A DNA stretch of 64,000 nt. It comes from Staphylococcus sp. NAM3COL9. GTDB taxonomy: Bacteria > Bacillota > Bacilli > Staphylococcales > Staphylococcaceae. Below, in pieces: positions 7,446 to 14,291 of the stretch. A model generated the notes under the pieces. That model was not told the DNA's origin. It did no database searches and worked only from the letters and a program-made list of their open reading frames with translations. The translations under genes were made by a program, and so were the position numbers. How positions within the stretch are numbered: position 1 is the first letter of the stretch; each line of letters begins with the position of its first letter. The DNA lies in assembly GCF_001431205.1 (NCBI RefSeq), contig NZ_LGPC01000011.1:1-64000 (forward strand), written 5' to 3'.

Positions 7446-8231
7446 ATGGGTGAAGTATCATGGATCAAGTTGAAAGTCGGTATGTTTGATGATAGCAAAA
7501 TCAAATATATCGAGGCATTACCCGAAAGAGATACGATCATAACTATTTGGGTTAAGTTGCTAACTTTAGCTGGTAAGTATAACGAACAAGGTTACATCAT
7601 GCTATCGGAAAACTTACCTTACAACGAAGAAATGTTAGCAAATGAATTTAACAGACCACTTAATTCAATCAGATTAGCATTACAAACATTTGAAACGCTA
7701 GGTATGACAGAAATTGTTCAAGGCGTAATCAAAATATCTAACTGGGAGAAACACCAAAATATTGAAGGTCTAGATAAAATAAGAGAACAAAATAGGTTGC
7801 GTAAACAAAAACAAAGAGAAAAACAAAAGACATTACCCGATAGTCACGTGAAGTCACGTGACGGTCACGCAACAGATATAGAACTAGAACTAGAAGAAGA
7901 ATTAGAACTAGAAAAGAGAAATACATTGTCGAGCAAATCGACTATGCATCCATATCAATCAGTAATTGAATATCTAAATAATAAAACTGGTAAGCATTAC
8001 AAACCTACAACTAACAAAACACAAACTGTTATTAAGGCTAGATGTAATGAAGGATTTACTGAAGATGATTTCAAGAAGGTGATTGATAACAAAGTAGCTG
8101 AATGGAAAGGAACAGACATGGAGAAGTTCTTAAGGCCAGAAACACTATTCGGCAATAAGTTTGAAGGCTACCTTAACCAACAAGTAAGCAATAAGGAATC
8201 AGATGATAACCCTTATGCAAATCTATTTTAG
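7446..8231 (+). CDS. Phage replication initiator (replisome organiser)
   Basis: The N-terminal about 1-120 is a winged-helix replisome-organiser domain (WIKLKVGMFDDSKIKYIEALPE). A basic linker RLRKQKQREKQK follows, and the C-terminal about 165-245 matches the conserved phage C-terminal domain seen in many such initiators (VIEYLNNKTGKHYKP, then FLRPETLFGNKFEGYLNQ). The linker-coding DNA holds direct repeats likely to be the origin. It precedes the helicase loader. Confidence 0.88.
   Translation: MGEVSWIKLKVGMFDDSKIKYIEALPERDTIITIWVKLLTLAGKYNEQGYIMLSENLPYNEEMLANEFNRPLNSIRLALQTFETLGMTEIVQGVIKISNWEKHQNIEGLDKIREQNRLRKQKQREKQKTLPDSHVKSRDGHATDIELELEEELELEKRNTLSSKSTMHPYQSVIEYLNNKTGKHYKPTTNKTQTVIKARCNEGFTEDDFKKVIDNKVAEWKGTDMEKFLRPETLFGNKFEGYLNQQVSNKESDDNPYANLF
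7843..7871. promoter_or_regulatory. Candidate replication origin iterons inside the initiator gene
   Basis: GTCACGTGA occurs at 7843-7851 and 7853-7861, and a partial copy GTCACGCAA at 7864-7871. The repeats are followed by an A-rich tract with tandem AGAACT units (7880-7920). Origins embedded in the initiator gene are known in lambda and many related phages; assignment here is inferred. Confidence 0.5.
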
Positions 8232-8242
8232 GGCGTGAGTAA

Positions 8243-9028
8243 ATGAATCCCTTTGAGAATATCGCAAGTAAAGTAGGATTTAAAAACAATATAGTTAAAC
8301 AAGAGAATGACTTGAAATGTGAAAAGTGTGGACGTACTTATGATTACTATGAATTTGATAATGGCCAAATAGTTAAAGATGGTTGTGACTGCGAAATGAT
8401 TGCTCTAGCTAAACAACAGAAAGCAGAGTTTGATAAGCGTAACAAATCAGCTAAAGCGAATAGTATATTCAAGAAATCAATTGTCAATGATGATCTATCA
8501 CAATGTACCTTTGATAACTATAAAGCTACTAATGAAGAATTAACAAGAGCTAAAGCATTATGTGAAAGATATGTAGAGAACTTCACACTTGATAACAAAC
8601 AGTCGTTATTGTTGCAAGGTTCATTTGGTACAGGTAAGTCACACCTATCTATGTCAGTTGTAAAAGGTATTAGAGAAAAAGGATATTCAGTCCTTTACAT
8701 GAACATTCCACAATTAATATCAACTATCAAAGGAACTTATAACAAAAATACTAATCTAACCGAACAAGACTTAAACAGAATTATTAGCGAAGTAGATTTA
8801 ATGGCGTTCGATGATTTCGGAATTAACATGAATGAATTTGCTACAGGTAAGATGTTTGAACTAATTGAATCAAGAGTTGGCAAACATAACATATACACTA
8901 CTAATTTAAATGCACAGGAACTAAGCAAGAATAAAGACGCACAACGTATATTTAGCCGAATGATGTCTAACACAACATTAATCAAAATGAACGGTGCTGA
9001 TTATCGAATGAGAGGTATCAAATTTTGA
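8243..9028 (+). CDS. DnaC-like helicase loader (AAA+ ATPase)
   Basis: The 261-residue protein has an N-terminal zinc-binding motif (CEKCGRTYDYYEFDNG then CDCE), a Walker A motif GSFGTGKSH (about residue 130) and Walker B MAFDDFG (about 190), followed by arginine-containing sensor segments. It would load the replicative helicase onto the phage origin with the preceding initiator. Confidence 0.9.
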   Translation: MNPFENIASKVGFKNNIVKQENDLKCEKCGRTYDYYEFDNGQIVKDGCDCEMIALAKQQKAEFDKRNKSAKANSIFKKSIVNDDLSQCTFDNYKATNEELTRAKALCERYVENFTLDNKQSLLLQGSFGTGKSHLSMSVVKGIREKGYSVLYMNIPQLISTIKGTYNKNTNLTEQDLNRIISEVDLMAFDDFGINMNEFATGKMFELIESRVGKHNIYTTNLNAQELSKNKDAQRIFSRMMSNTTLIKMNGADYRMRGIKF

Positions 9029-9186
9029 TAACTAAGAATATTATTAAACAAAAACTTGAGTGTTCCGATATATATGCTCAGAAACTTATAGAAGCGTCGC
9101 AAGGAGACGATAACACATTGTACAACCTATTTATCCAAAAGTTGAATGAACGCCAAAGACGAGTGGCTATTGTGGAGGTAAGGTAA
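9025..9186 (+). CDS. Small early phage protein, TTG start
   Basis: A 53-residue ORF starts with TTG overlapping the stop of the helicase-loader gene by 4 bases, with GAGAGGT upstream. It is helical and charged, with no known domain. Tight coupling and a complete frame up to the next gene support it as real. Confidence 0.55.
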   Translation: MITKNIIKQKLECSDIYAQKLIEASQGDDNTLYNLFIQKLNERQRRVAIVEVR

Positions 9187-9360
9187 TTGGGATTAAGCAC
9201 TGAATATGATTTGAAAGATAGTACAGGTAAAGTGGTTGGTTCTGTTATACCACTTAATAATAAAAGAAATAGGTTATTCGGATTATATAAACGATACGGA
9301 TTAGATGAATTCATCGTTACAGATAATAGATTAGAAAAAATAAAAAACATTTCAATTTAA
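9187..9360 (+). CDS. Small early phage protein, TTG start
   Basis: This 57-residue ORF begins with TTG directly after the previous stop, with GGAGG 7 bases before it. The product is basic and has a beta-like pattern (STEYDLKDSTGKVVGSV). No family recognised. Confidence 0.55.
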   Translation: MGLSTEYDLKDSTGKVVGSVIPLNNKRNRLFGLYKRYGLDEFIVTDNRLEKIKNISI

Positions 9361-9408
9361 CTATAGTAGATCAAACAAGCATATTTGATTTCATACAGGA
9401 GTGAAGAC

Positions 9409-9819
9409 ATGGAAACAATTGAATTGAAAGTTGATGCGCCTATGTCATCACCTAGACCACGATTTAGGAACGCTGGCAAGTGTGTACAGACTTACATGCC
9501 TAAGAAGTATACAGACCATAAAAAAGACTTACAGTGGCAAATGCCAATGTTGATGATAGATAAACCAATCAAGCTAACAATAGAGTTTCATTTCCCCTTG
9601 CTGAAGTCATGGAGTAAGAAGAAACATGTAGCGATGGTTGGACAGTATAAACGTACTAAACCAGATATAGACAACTTAATCAAAACAGTATTAGATTCTG
9701 CTAATGGTCATTTATGGAATGACGATAATCAAATAGTAGAGATTACAAGTTTCAAGAAGTATGCAGAGGAACCAAAGATAATCATGCATTTAGATATAGA
9801 AGGTGATTCCGATGAATGA
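9409..9819 (+). CDS. rusA: RusA-family Holliday junction resolvase
   Basis: The ATG at 9409 follows CAGGAGTG and gives 136 residues. Family marks are SSPRPRFR near the start, KPDIDNLIKTVLD with the metal-binding aspartates, and LWNDDNQIVEI. RusA enzymes cut branched DNA formed in phage replication and recombination. The next gene starts within its stop region. Confidence 0.92.
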   Translation: METIELKVDAPMSSPRPRFRNAGKCVQTYMPKKYTDHKKDLQWQMPMLMIDKPIKLTIEFHFPLLKSWSKKKHVAMVGQYKRTKPDIDNLIKTVLDSANGHLWNDDNQIVEITSFKKYAEEPKIIMHLDIEGDSDE

Positions 9820-10006
9820 AGAAATGATCAAGATTAGATACAACGTGACATACGAAAAGTCATTTGCTTTTCCGGCTAATGCTAATGATGAAGATTGTGA
9901 TATAGAGGAACGTGTCTACAATGAAATGCCGACTAAGGAAGATGAATACACTGACGCTAAAGTGATTAGATTTGAAGAACCAACAATTATAGATAGAGGA
10001 TTCTAG
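9812..10006 (+). CDS. Small acidic early phage protein
   Basis: The 64-residue product starts at ATG 9812, overlapping the rusA stop, with AAGGTG upstream. It is acidic in the second half and unrecognised. Confidence 0.55.
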   Translation: MNEEMIKIRYNVTYEKSFAFPANANDEDCDIEERVYNEMPTKEDEYTDAKVIRFEEPTIIDRGF

Positions 10007-10018
10007 GGGGACGAGAGA

Positions 10019-10126
10019 ATGAAATTATACGAAAAAATTATTTTAACAGGTATGGCTATTAGATTAGTGGGCGAAGTTATTGGCTTGTATTACAACATCA
10101 TTTCTTTATTTAAGGAGGACGACTAA
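10019..10126 (+). CDS. Micro-protein with one hydrophobic helix
   Basis: A 35-residue ORF with a hydrophobic, probably membrane-associated helix (ILTGMAIRLVGEVIGLYY). GGGGGACGAG precedes the ATG, and its stop overlaps the next start (TAATG). Too short for homology judgement, but position and spacing fit a real early gene. Confidence 0.5.
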   Translation: MKLYEKIILTGMAIRLVGEVIGLYYNIISLFKEDD

Positions 10127-10506
10127 TGAACATCAATTTAAGTAGAACAAAAGATGACAAAGGTAACCTATGCTTCGTGATGGTAGATGGTAATGAAGAT
10201 GTATTCGTTGATGTGGAAGATTACAAAGAAGCAAGACAACTAGGTATCAATTACAAATCAATTAAGCGTCATGCTAAGAAAGGTAGACGACAGTTAAAAG
10301 ACTACATTAGAAAGTCTGACCAAAGCCAAGGCGTAGAGCGATTGAATAGAGAAGATAGAGAGCGTTCTGAACGTAAGGCAGAGCGAGAAGAAGCTAGGCA
10401 ACGTAAGGAACAGGAACGCCTGCAGATGATAGAGGACGCTAAGCGTAGTAGTAAGTGGTTCGAACATTTATCAGAGAATGACATATTCGTAAAGGTGGTT
10501 AAGTAG
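10126..10506 (+). CDS. Hypothetical early phage protein with charged coiled coil
   Basis: The 126-residue product has a short beta-like N-terminus (1-55) and a long Arg/Glu-rich helix (about 75-115). GGAGG lies 6 bases before ATG. Function unknown; probably a DNA- or protein-binding accessory. Confidence 0.6.
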   Translation: MNINLSRTKDDKGNLCFVMVDGNEDVFVDVEDYKEARQLGINYKSIKRHAKKGRRQLKDYIRKSDQSQGVERLNREDRERSERKAEREEARQRKEQERLQMIEDAKRSSKWFEHLSENDIFVKVVK

Positions 10507-10710
10507 ATGAAAATTAGAGATTTAGACATCGGCTATACAGTTTGGTTTATTAAACCAGGTAAAACCTTATCAGAATATGGATTGATTAAAGAATTGATAT
10601 ACAACGATGGTGAACCGCAAGCAGTTGTTGAAATGGGAGAGTACACGAAAGTTATTGATGATACTTATGATATAGCGATAGGAAGTAGATACGATGGGGC
10701 GACTAGCTAA
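10507..10710 (+). CDS. Small early phage protein
   Basis: This 67-residue ORF starts directly after the previous stop. The beta-rich sequence (DIGYTVWFIKPGK then AVVEMGEY) resembles a small barrel. No function known. It overlaps the next gene by 17 bases. Confidence 0.55.
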   Translation: MKIRDLDIGYTVWFIKPGKTLSEYGLIKELIYNDGEPQAVVEMGEYTKVIDDTYDIAIGSRYDGATS

Positions 10711-10918
10711 ATTCGAATACGTGATATATAAAGGTGATGAAGTTGTTTGTCATGGTACACGTAAGGAATGTGCAGACATGTTAGGCGTGAAAGAAGATAC
10801 GATAACTTATCTATCATGCAAACAAAGTAGAGACCATGCTTTGAAATATCCAGATAGTCATAGAATGGTTGCTGAAAAAGTAAGTATTGCAGAAATAGAG
10901 AAAGAGTTAGCGATATGA
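10694..10918 (+). CDS. Small early protein with helix-turn-helix-like segment
   Basis: The 74-residue protein contains GTRKECADMLGVKEDTITYL, a pattern seen in phage helix-turn-helix proteins that sense codon-like repeats of host DNA. It overlaps both neighbours by a few bases. Could be a minor transcription regulator. Confidence 0.6.
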   Translation: MGRLAKFEYVIYKGDEVVCHGTRKECADMLGVKEDTITYLSCKQSRDHALKYPDSHRMVAEKVSIAEIEKELAI

Positions 10919-11124
10919 TCCTATCCGATACTATGAAAGTTAAATATAAATTAAACACACGTGGTATGAACACTGTGGAAGTGGCAAGGATGTTAAAAAA
11001 ATATAGAGTTTCCGGATTCTTAATAGCTATAAAAGAGCGGCACATAATAGTAGCAGTGCCACGTGAACATATTAAAAGTAATCGTAAGTTAATGGAGGGG
11101 TTAAGGAATGCTAAACACAGTTAA
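10915..11124 (+). CDS. Small basic early phage protein
   Basis: The frame opens at ATG 10915 (overlapping the previous stop); an in-frame ATG at 10933 is also possible. The product (69 or 63 residues) is basic, with a VEVARMLKKYRVSGFLI helix-loop segment. Unrecognised. Confidence 0.5.
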   Translation: MILSDTMKVKYKLNTRGMNTVEVARMLKKYRVSGFLIAIKERHIIVAVPREHIKSNRKLMEGLRNAKHS

Positions 11125-11440
11125 ATGTTATGAAGCATTATCCAAACAATACGACAAGATGCTTGCAGAACGTAACCGCCTTATAGACGTTATCGACTGG
11201 CAACGAAAGAAGATTGAGAGGTTGGAAGATGTCAACAAATATTTGATAGATGATAACGAAAGATTTAAAAGAAGACACAACATGATAACAGATAGAAACA
11301 TTGAATTATGTGAAGAAAATAAGAATAAAGACAACTTCCTCTCCGAAATCTCACAACACATTGGATGCAAACCGGAAAGCAGCACGTATAAAGCCTTTAG
11401 ACGTAAATTGGATGAGTTGGAGATTAAAGGGGATAAATGA
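11108..11440 (+). CDS. Coiled-coil early phage protein
   Basis: The 110-residue product is one long predicted coiled coil (about 5-85, Arg/Asp/Glu-rich) with a short C-terminal helix. It has GGAGGGG upstream and overlaps the previous gene. Function unknown. Confidence 0.6.
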   Translation: MLNTVKCYEALSKQYDKMLAERNRLIDVIDWQRKKIERLEDVNKYLIDDNERFKRRHNMITDRNIELCEENKNKDNFLSEISQHIGCKPESSTYKAFRRKLDELEIKGDK

Positions 11441-11493
11441 ATAGAAGAAATTTTGAAACCTATAGAAGATTAACTAAAGAAAACAGCCGATAA
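11437..11493 (+). CDS. Possible 18-residue ORF, maybe a truncated gene start
   Basis: An ATG overlaps the previous stop (ATGA) with AAAGGGG 4 bases upstream, but the frame closes after 18 codons. It may be the remnant of a gene cut by the insertion of the leftward unit that follows; its 3' half is antisense to that unit. Confidence 0.3.
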   Translation: MNRRNFETYRRLTKENSR

Positions 11494-11568
11494 AATTGGC
11501 GATAAGTAAACTAAAAACATGATTATAGTAATAATCGTAAGTAAAAAATTACTAGGTTCTTTTTCCAT
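11470..11568 (-). CDS. Antisense hydrophobic micro-peptide with its own promoter
   Basis: A 32-residue ORF begins with a short charged segment (MEKEPS) and then is nearly all hydrophobic, one membrane helix ending in Ser. AAAGGTG lies 9 bases before ATG. A consensus-quality promoter lies 40 bp upstream on the same strand (11607-11635). It reads against the whole early operon. Size and composition resemble type I toxins or small holin-like peptides, but I know no homologue. Confidence 0.55.
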   Translation of the reverse strand: MEKEPSNFLLTIITIIMFLVYLSPILSAVFFS

Positions 11569-11606
11569 TGTCAGATACACCTTTCTCTAAAAAAGTTGAT
11601 TTGAAC

Positions 11607-11635
11607 AGTGTAGTAAAGCAATAGTAATGTGTCAA
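11607..11635 (-). promoter_or_regulatory. Strong leftward promoter in the early region
   Basis: On the - strand TTGACA (11635-11630) and TACACT (11612-11607) are spaced by exactly 17 bases. A transcript starting near 11600 would have a 30-nt leader with a good ribosome site before the micro-peptide. Confidence 0.65.
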
Positions 11636-11684
11636 TCACCAATTTATAGAGGTTGACTTATAATAATATGCTACACAGTACAAC

Positions 11685-11759
11685 ATGTTGAAAAAAAATA
11701 GAGACAGAAATACAAAAAATGAAGTGAAATTTAAAATTAATGACTTGGAGGACGAGTAA
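11685..11759 (+). CDS. Possible 24-residue leader ORF
   Basis: A short Lys/Asn-rich frame starts at ATG 11685 and ends right before the next ATG at 11760. Its last codons contain the GGAGG site used by the next gene. No good ribosome site of its own is visible, so it may be chance. Confidence 0.25.
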   Translation: MLKKNRDRNTKNEVKFKINDLEDE

Positions 11760-12060
11760 ATGAACGAACTAATTAAAGCAGTAGAACAATGGAGTATAGA
11801 TAAAAACTTACACAGAGGTAATCCAGATAGACAAGCATTGAAATTTTATGAGGAAGCTGGAGAAGTTGGAGCAGCATTATCACGTAACAAGATGGACGAT
11901 CTAAAAGATGGTATAGGCGATACAGTCGTCACATTAATTATATTGGCGCAACAAACATGGTATGACAAGCGAGGAGTGTTTACAGTAAGCGTATGATGAA
12001 ATCAAAGGAAGAAAAGGAAAGACTATCAATGGAACATTCATCAAAGAATCAGACTTGTAA
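11760..12060 (+). pseudogene. MazG-like pyrophosphohydrolase gene, frameshifted and with a nonsense codon
   Basis: The first 64 codons encode a typical small MazG-like nucleotide pyrophosphohydrolase, with the metal-binding EEAGEVGAALSRNK and DGIGDTVVTL motifs. The frame then ends early at 11996. Shifting one base near 11949-11954 restores the expected family C-terminus (GMTSEECLQ, then AYDEIKGRKGKTINGTF...) up to TAA at 12060, but with an in-frame TAA at 11986-11988. Two separate lesions make sequencing error less likely. The helix carrying the second metal site is intact, so a short active product cannot be fully excluded. Confidence 0.75.
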
Positions 12061-12113
12061 GGACAAAGACATACTAGATAAAGTTAAAGAACTACTTAAT
12101 AAGGAGTGACACC

Positions 12114-12257
12114 ATGCAATACCTAATTACAAAAGTAACTGACTCAACAGGTTATCCATTCACGCACGTAACTAAGGCTAGAGAGAATGAAACTTTTATT
12201 GTGGTGGATGCAGAGAGTAAAGAAGAGGCTATTAAGAGGATGGAGAGTGACAGGTGA
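12114..12257 (+). CDS. DUF1381-type small phage protein
   Basis: The 47-residue product starts MQYLITKVTDSTG and contains VVDAESKEEAIKR, the pattern of DUF1381 proteins found before rinB in staphylococcal phages. AAGGAG precedes ATG. The role is unknown. Confidence 0.7.
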   Translation: MQYLITKVTDSTGYPFTHVTKARENETFIVVDAESKEEAIKRMESDR

Positions 12258-12388
12258 GAATACTTAAAACACTATTAATCATAGTGCTATATGAATTAAG
12301 TAAAAAAGTAACATATCAAACTATTACACGTGTACAAGCAAACGACGCAGTGGATCAGTACCCGATGGATTATGAGGTGAGTGAATGA
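12254..12388 (+). CDS. rinB: RinB-like regulatory protein
   Basis: A 44-residue GTG-start ORF with a hydrophobic N-terminal helix (ILKTLLIIVLYELSKKV) and an acidic tail fits the small RinB activator family of staphylococcal phages in size, order and pattern. RinB was first described as needed for integrase expression in phi11. It overlaps both neighbours by 4 bases. Confidence 0.65.
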   Translation: MRILKTLLIIVLYELSKKVTYQTITRVQANDAVDQYPMDYEVSE

Positions 12389-12597
12389 TGTTCTGGTTAA
12401 TCATAAGCATTATACTCGGTGCCATCGCAGCTGTTTCACTTATATACAATGCAGTTAAAGATACGAAAATAGATGCGTTGGAATATGAGGTAGCTTACTT
12501 AACACATGTGCTATTTGAGAAACAAATACCGCATAGAGAATTAACGGATGAAGAAATAAGACAAATCAAAGATGCATGGAATAAACGAATTAAATAA
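12388..12597 (+). CDS. DUF1514-type small membrane protein
   Basis: The 69-residue product (tandem ATG at 12385 and 12388) has an N-terminal membrane helix, then DALEYEVAYLTHVLFEK and a C-terminal DEEIRQIKDAWNKR helix, the layout of DUF1514 proteins always found between rinB and the late regulator. Function unknown. Confidence 0.7.
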   Translation: MFWLIISIILGAIAAVSLIYNAVKDTKIDALEYEVAYLTHVLFEKQIPHRELTDEEIRQIKDAWNKRIK

Positions 12598-12610
12598 CTG
12601 GAGGTATTAG

Positions 12611-13009
12611 ATGTACAGTGAATCAGAAGTAAGAGAATTAATTACAGGGTATTATTGGAGAACTAATTTAATTGAAGACCAAGTGTATGAATATGACAGT
12701 ACATCTACTGCTCAATATGGCATCGAATCAGCAATGCCAAAAGCACAGGGTGGTACGGGTGATAAAGTTTTAGTTAGGGTTATGAGGAACGATAAGAATA
12801 ACAAGCAGATTAAGAAACTAGCAACCGAAACCTCATTTGTGGATGAGCATGAACATAAAATAAGTAATTCTAAGAACTATCATTTGCTCCAGTTATTAAA
12901 GAGAGGTGAAAAAGTTAGTACGATTGAAAGGTTATTAGATATAAGTGAACGAAACATATATAACCGAATCAAACAGATAGTTAAAGTATACATGGAAGTA
13001 CAGCAGTAA
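12611..13009 (+). CDS. Late-gene transcriptional regulator (RinA/ArpU-like position)
   Basis: The 132-residue protein has a C-terminal sigma-region-4-like helix-turn-helix (LLKRGEKVSTIERLLDISERNIYNRIKQI, about 95-125). It is the last early gene and lies immediately before a repeat-flanked promoter, where RinA-type activators of late (packaging and structural) genes are encoded. It is not close to classical RinA in sequence as I remember it, so the family name is given by function and position. Confidence 0.75.
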   Translation: MYSESEVRELITGYYWRTNLIEDQVYEYDSTSTAQYGIESAMPKAQGGTGDKVLVRVMRNDKNNKQIKKLATETSFVDEHEHKISNSKNYHLLQLLKRGEKVSTIERLLDISERNIYNRIKQIVKVYMEVQQ

Positions 13010-13012
13010 ATA

Positions 13013-13045
13013 TGCAGAAAATGCAGAGATTGCAGAGTTTGCGCA
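13013..13045 (+). promoter_or_regulatory. Phased TGCAGA repeats upstream of the late promoter
   Basis: TGCAGA starts at 13013, 13022 and 13031, and TGCGCA at 13040, an exact 9-base period beginning 4 bases after the late regulator stop. The spacing and place suggest binding sites for that regulator, 30-65 bp upstream of the -35 box. Confidence 0.5.
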
Positions 13046-13077
13046 CTATTATGAAATACTTAATTTATTTTATATAA

Positions 13078-13108
13078 TTGACCCATGAGGTAAAACTCAC
13101 ACTATAAA
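13078..13108 (+). promoter_or_regulatory. Probable late promoter
   Basis: TTGACC (13078-13083) is followed by ACTATA at 17 bases or TATAAA at 19 bases. The non-ideal spacer fits an activator-dependent promoter. Transcription would enter a terminator at 13185-13216 before the packaging genes. Confidence 0.5.
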
Positions 13109-13184
13109 TAAGCAATACTATATTATGCTCGATGTGGTAACGAGGTTAAACAACTACCGCACTAATAATGACTATATTATATGA

Positions 13185-13216
13185 GGCACACCTTGTGATT
13201 GGGTGTGTCTTTTTAT
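13185..13216 (+). terminator. Intrinsic terminator in the late leader
   Basis: GGCACACC pairs with GGTGTGTC around a 9-base loop and is followed by TTTTTAT. It lies between the late promoter and the packaging genes, so it either ends the early operon or attenuates late transcription. Confidence 0.7.
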
Positions 13217-13217
13217 A

Positions 13218-13609
13218 TGTACGTATTCATACGCCACGATATAAGGACACATTATATAGGTGCCTTTGAATAGGACACATTAGACACATGCCTTGTTAGG
13301 TGGTCGGTGAATAGGTGTACGGTTATAGGTCAGGGCTTTGAGCCTTATGGTTACAACCTTGATACCTGTGACCCAATGCCTTACACGTTGATAGCACAAC
13401 AGGTCTTGACTCGTTTAGGAGATAGGTAAGGCAACACATAGAAAGCTATAACAATGTGTGAGGTCATAAGACTTTGTATAATCATTGATAGAACATTATG
13501 TATTATTATTTCGCTAATATTATTCTATGTTTGTTCTATCTTTGATAACAAAGTAATTGTAAACATGATGAAAGATTATTCAATTGATTGATTAATCAAA
13601 TGATTATGT
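13218..13609. other. Structured non-coding stretch before the packaging genes
   Basis: No plausible ORF is seen here. The first half is unusually G-rich for this phage and contains a nested stem (GGTCAGG at 13328-13334 with CCTGTGACC at 13365-13373). The second half has a 9-bp inverted repeat GATAGAACA/TGTTCTATC (13487-13495, 13532-13540) flanked by an outer CTTTGT/ACAAAG pair, and a palindrome TTGATTAATCAA (13588-13599). Could be a structured RNA leader or packaging-related DNA. Confidence 0.4.
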
Positions 13610-14020
13610 TTGTTGAAAGATGTGAGAACAATTCCATTAAAGAAATGTAATAAGATTAATTGTAATAAATTAATTTCATTCAATGAAAGTTATTGTGATG
13701 AACATAAAGAATTAAAGAATGAATATAAAAAGAATTATGATTCATTTAGATATGAAAGAGATCAAACATTCATTCGATTCTATAACTGTAAATCATGGAA
13801 GGATACAAGACATAGTGTGATGCTTGCACATGATTGGTTATGCTGCAACTGCTTATGCAAAGGGTTGTACACCAAAGCTGATGTGGTCGACCATATTGTT
13901 GAGATAAAAGACGATTGGGATAAGAGGTTGGATAAGAGTAATCTTGAACCACTGTGTCATGCTTGCCATAACGTTAAGACTATTCGAGAGAAAGAAAGAA
14001 GATTGAAAGAGAAAAAATAA
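13610..14020 (+). CDS. HNH endonuclease of the cos packaging machinery
   Basis: The 136-residue protein (TTG start) has N-terminal cysteines forming a zinc knuckle (CNKINCNK, CDEH) and a classical HNH fold: CCNCL, VVDHIVEIKDDWDKRL, NLEPLCHACHN. In cos-type phages such as HK97 and staphylococcal phi12/phiSLT relatives, HNH proteins encoded next to the terminase are required for cos cleavage. It directly precedes the terminase small-subunit gene here. Confidence 0.88.
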   Translation: MLKDVRTIPLKKCNKINCNKLISFNESYCDEHKELKNEYKKNYDSFRYERDQTFIRFYNCKSWKDTRHSVMLAHDWLCCNCLCKGLYTKADVVDHIVEIKDDWDKRLDKSNLEPLCHACHNVKTIREKERRLKEKK

Positions 14021-14291
14021 AAATATAATTAAAGACGAATTTATATTGACACCGGTGTTTAATGTTCGCCTTTGAAATGTGCCGGGATATATTTTGAGTA
14101 TTTAATTTTTTGAATTTATATAATGATTTTATAAAAATAATTATCAATTTTATGAAGGGGCGTCACCATTGACCCCAAATGTTTCTGACATTCACAATCC
14201 CGACCCGATACCCTTCCGCGAGTCGGATTCTAGTAATAAAAGTAAAATTGCGTACTATTTGAATTAAATCTAATGAAAAGGAGGTTAAACC
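14021..14291. other. Likely cos region between HNH and terminase genes
   Basis: This gene-free interval is where cos lies in HK97-like genomes. It has a perfect palindrome ACACCGGTGT (14049-14058) and a GC-rich patch at 14156-14226 with an inverted CCGAC/GTCGG pair, standing out from AT-rich surroundings. The exact cut site cannot be told by eye. Confidence 0.45.

Noticed and set aside
10302..11045. Overlapping - strand frames in the small early-gene block
   Set aside because: They oppose tightly packed, coupled + strand genes with good ribosome sites and have no supporting signals.
11641..11670. Rightward promoter TTGACT-TATAAT at 11653-11664
   Set aside because: The two boxes are adjacent instead of 16-18 bases apart, and no good partner lies at the right distance.
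13260..13440. A tRNA gene in the G-rich stretch before HNH
   Set aside because: I looked for a cloverleaf with TTCRANT loop and CCA-side pairing and found none that closes.
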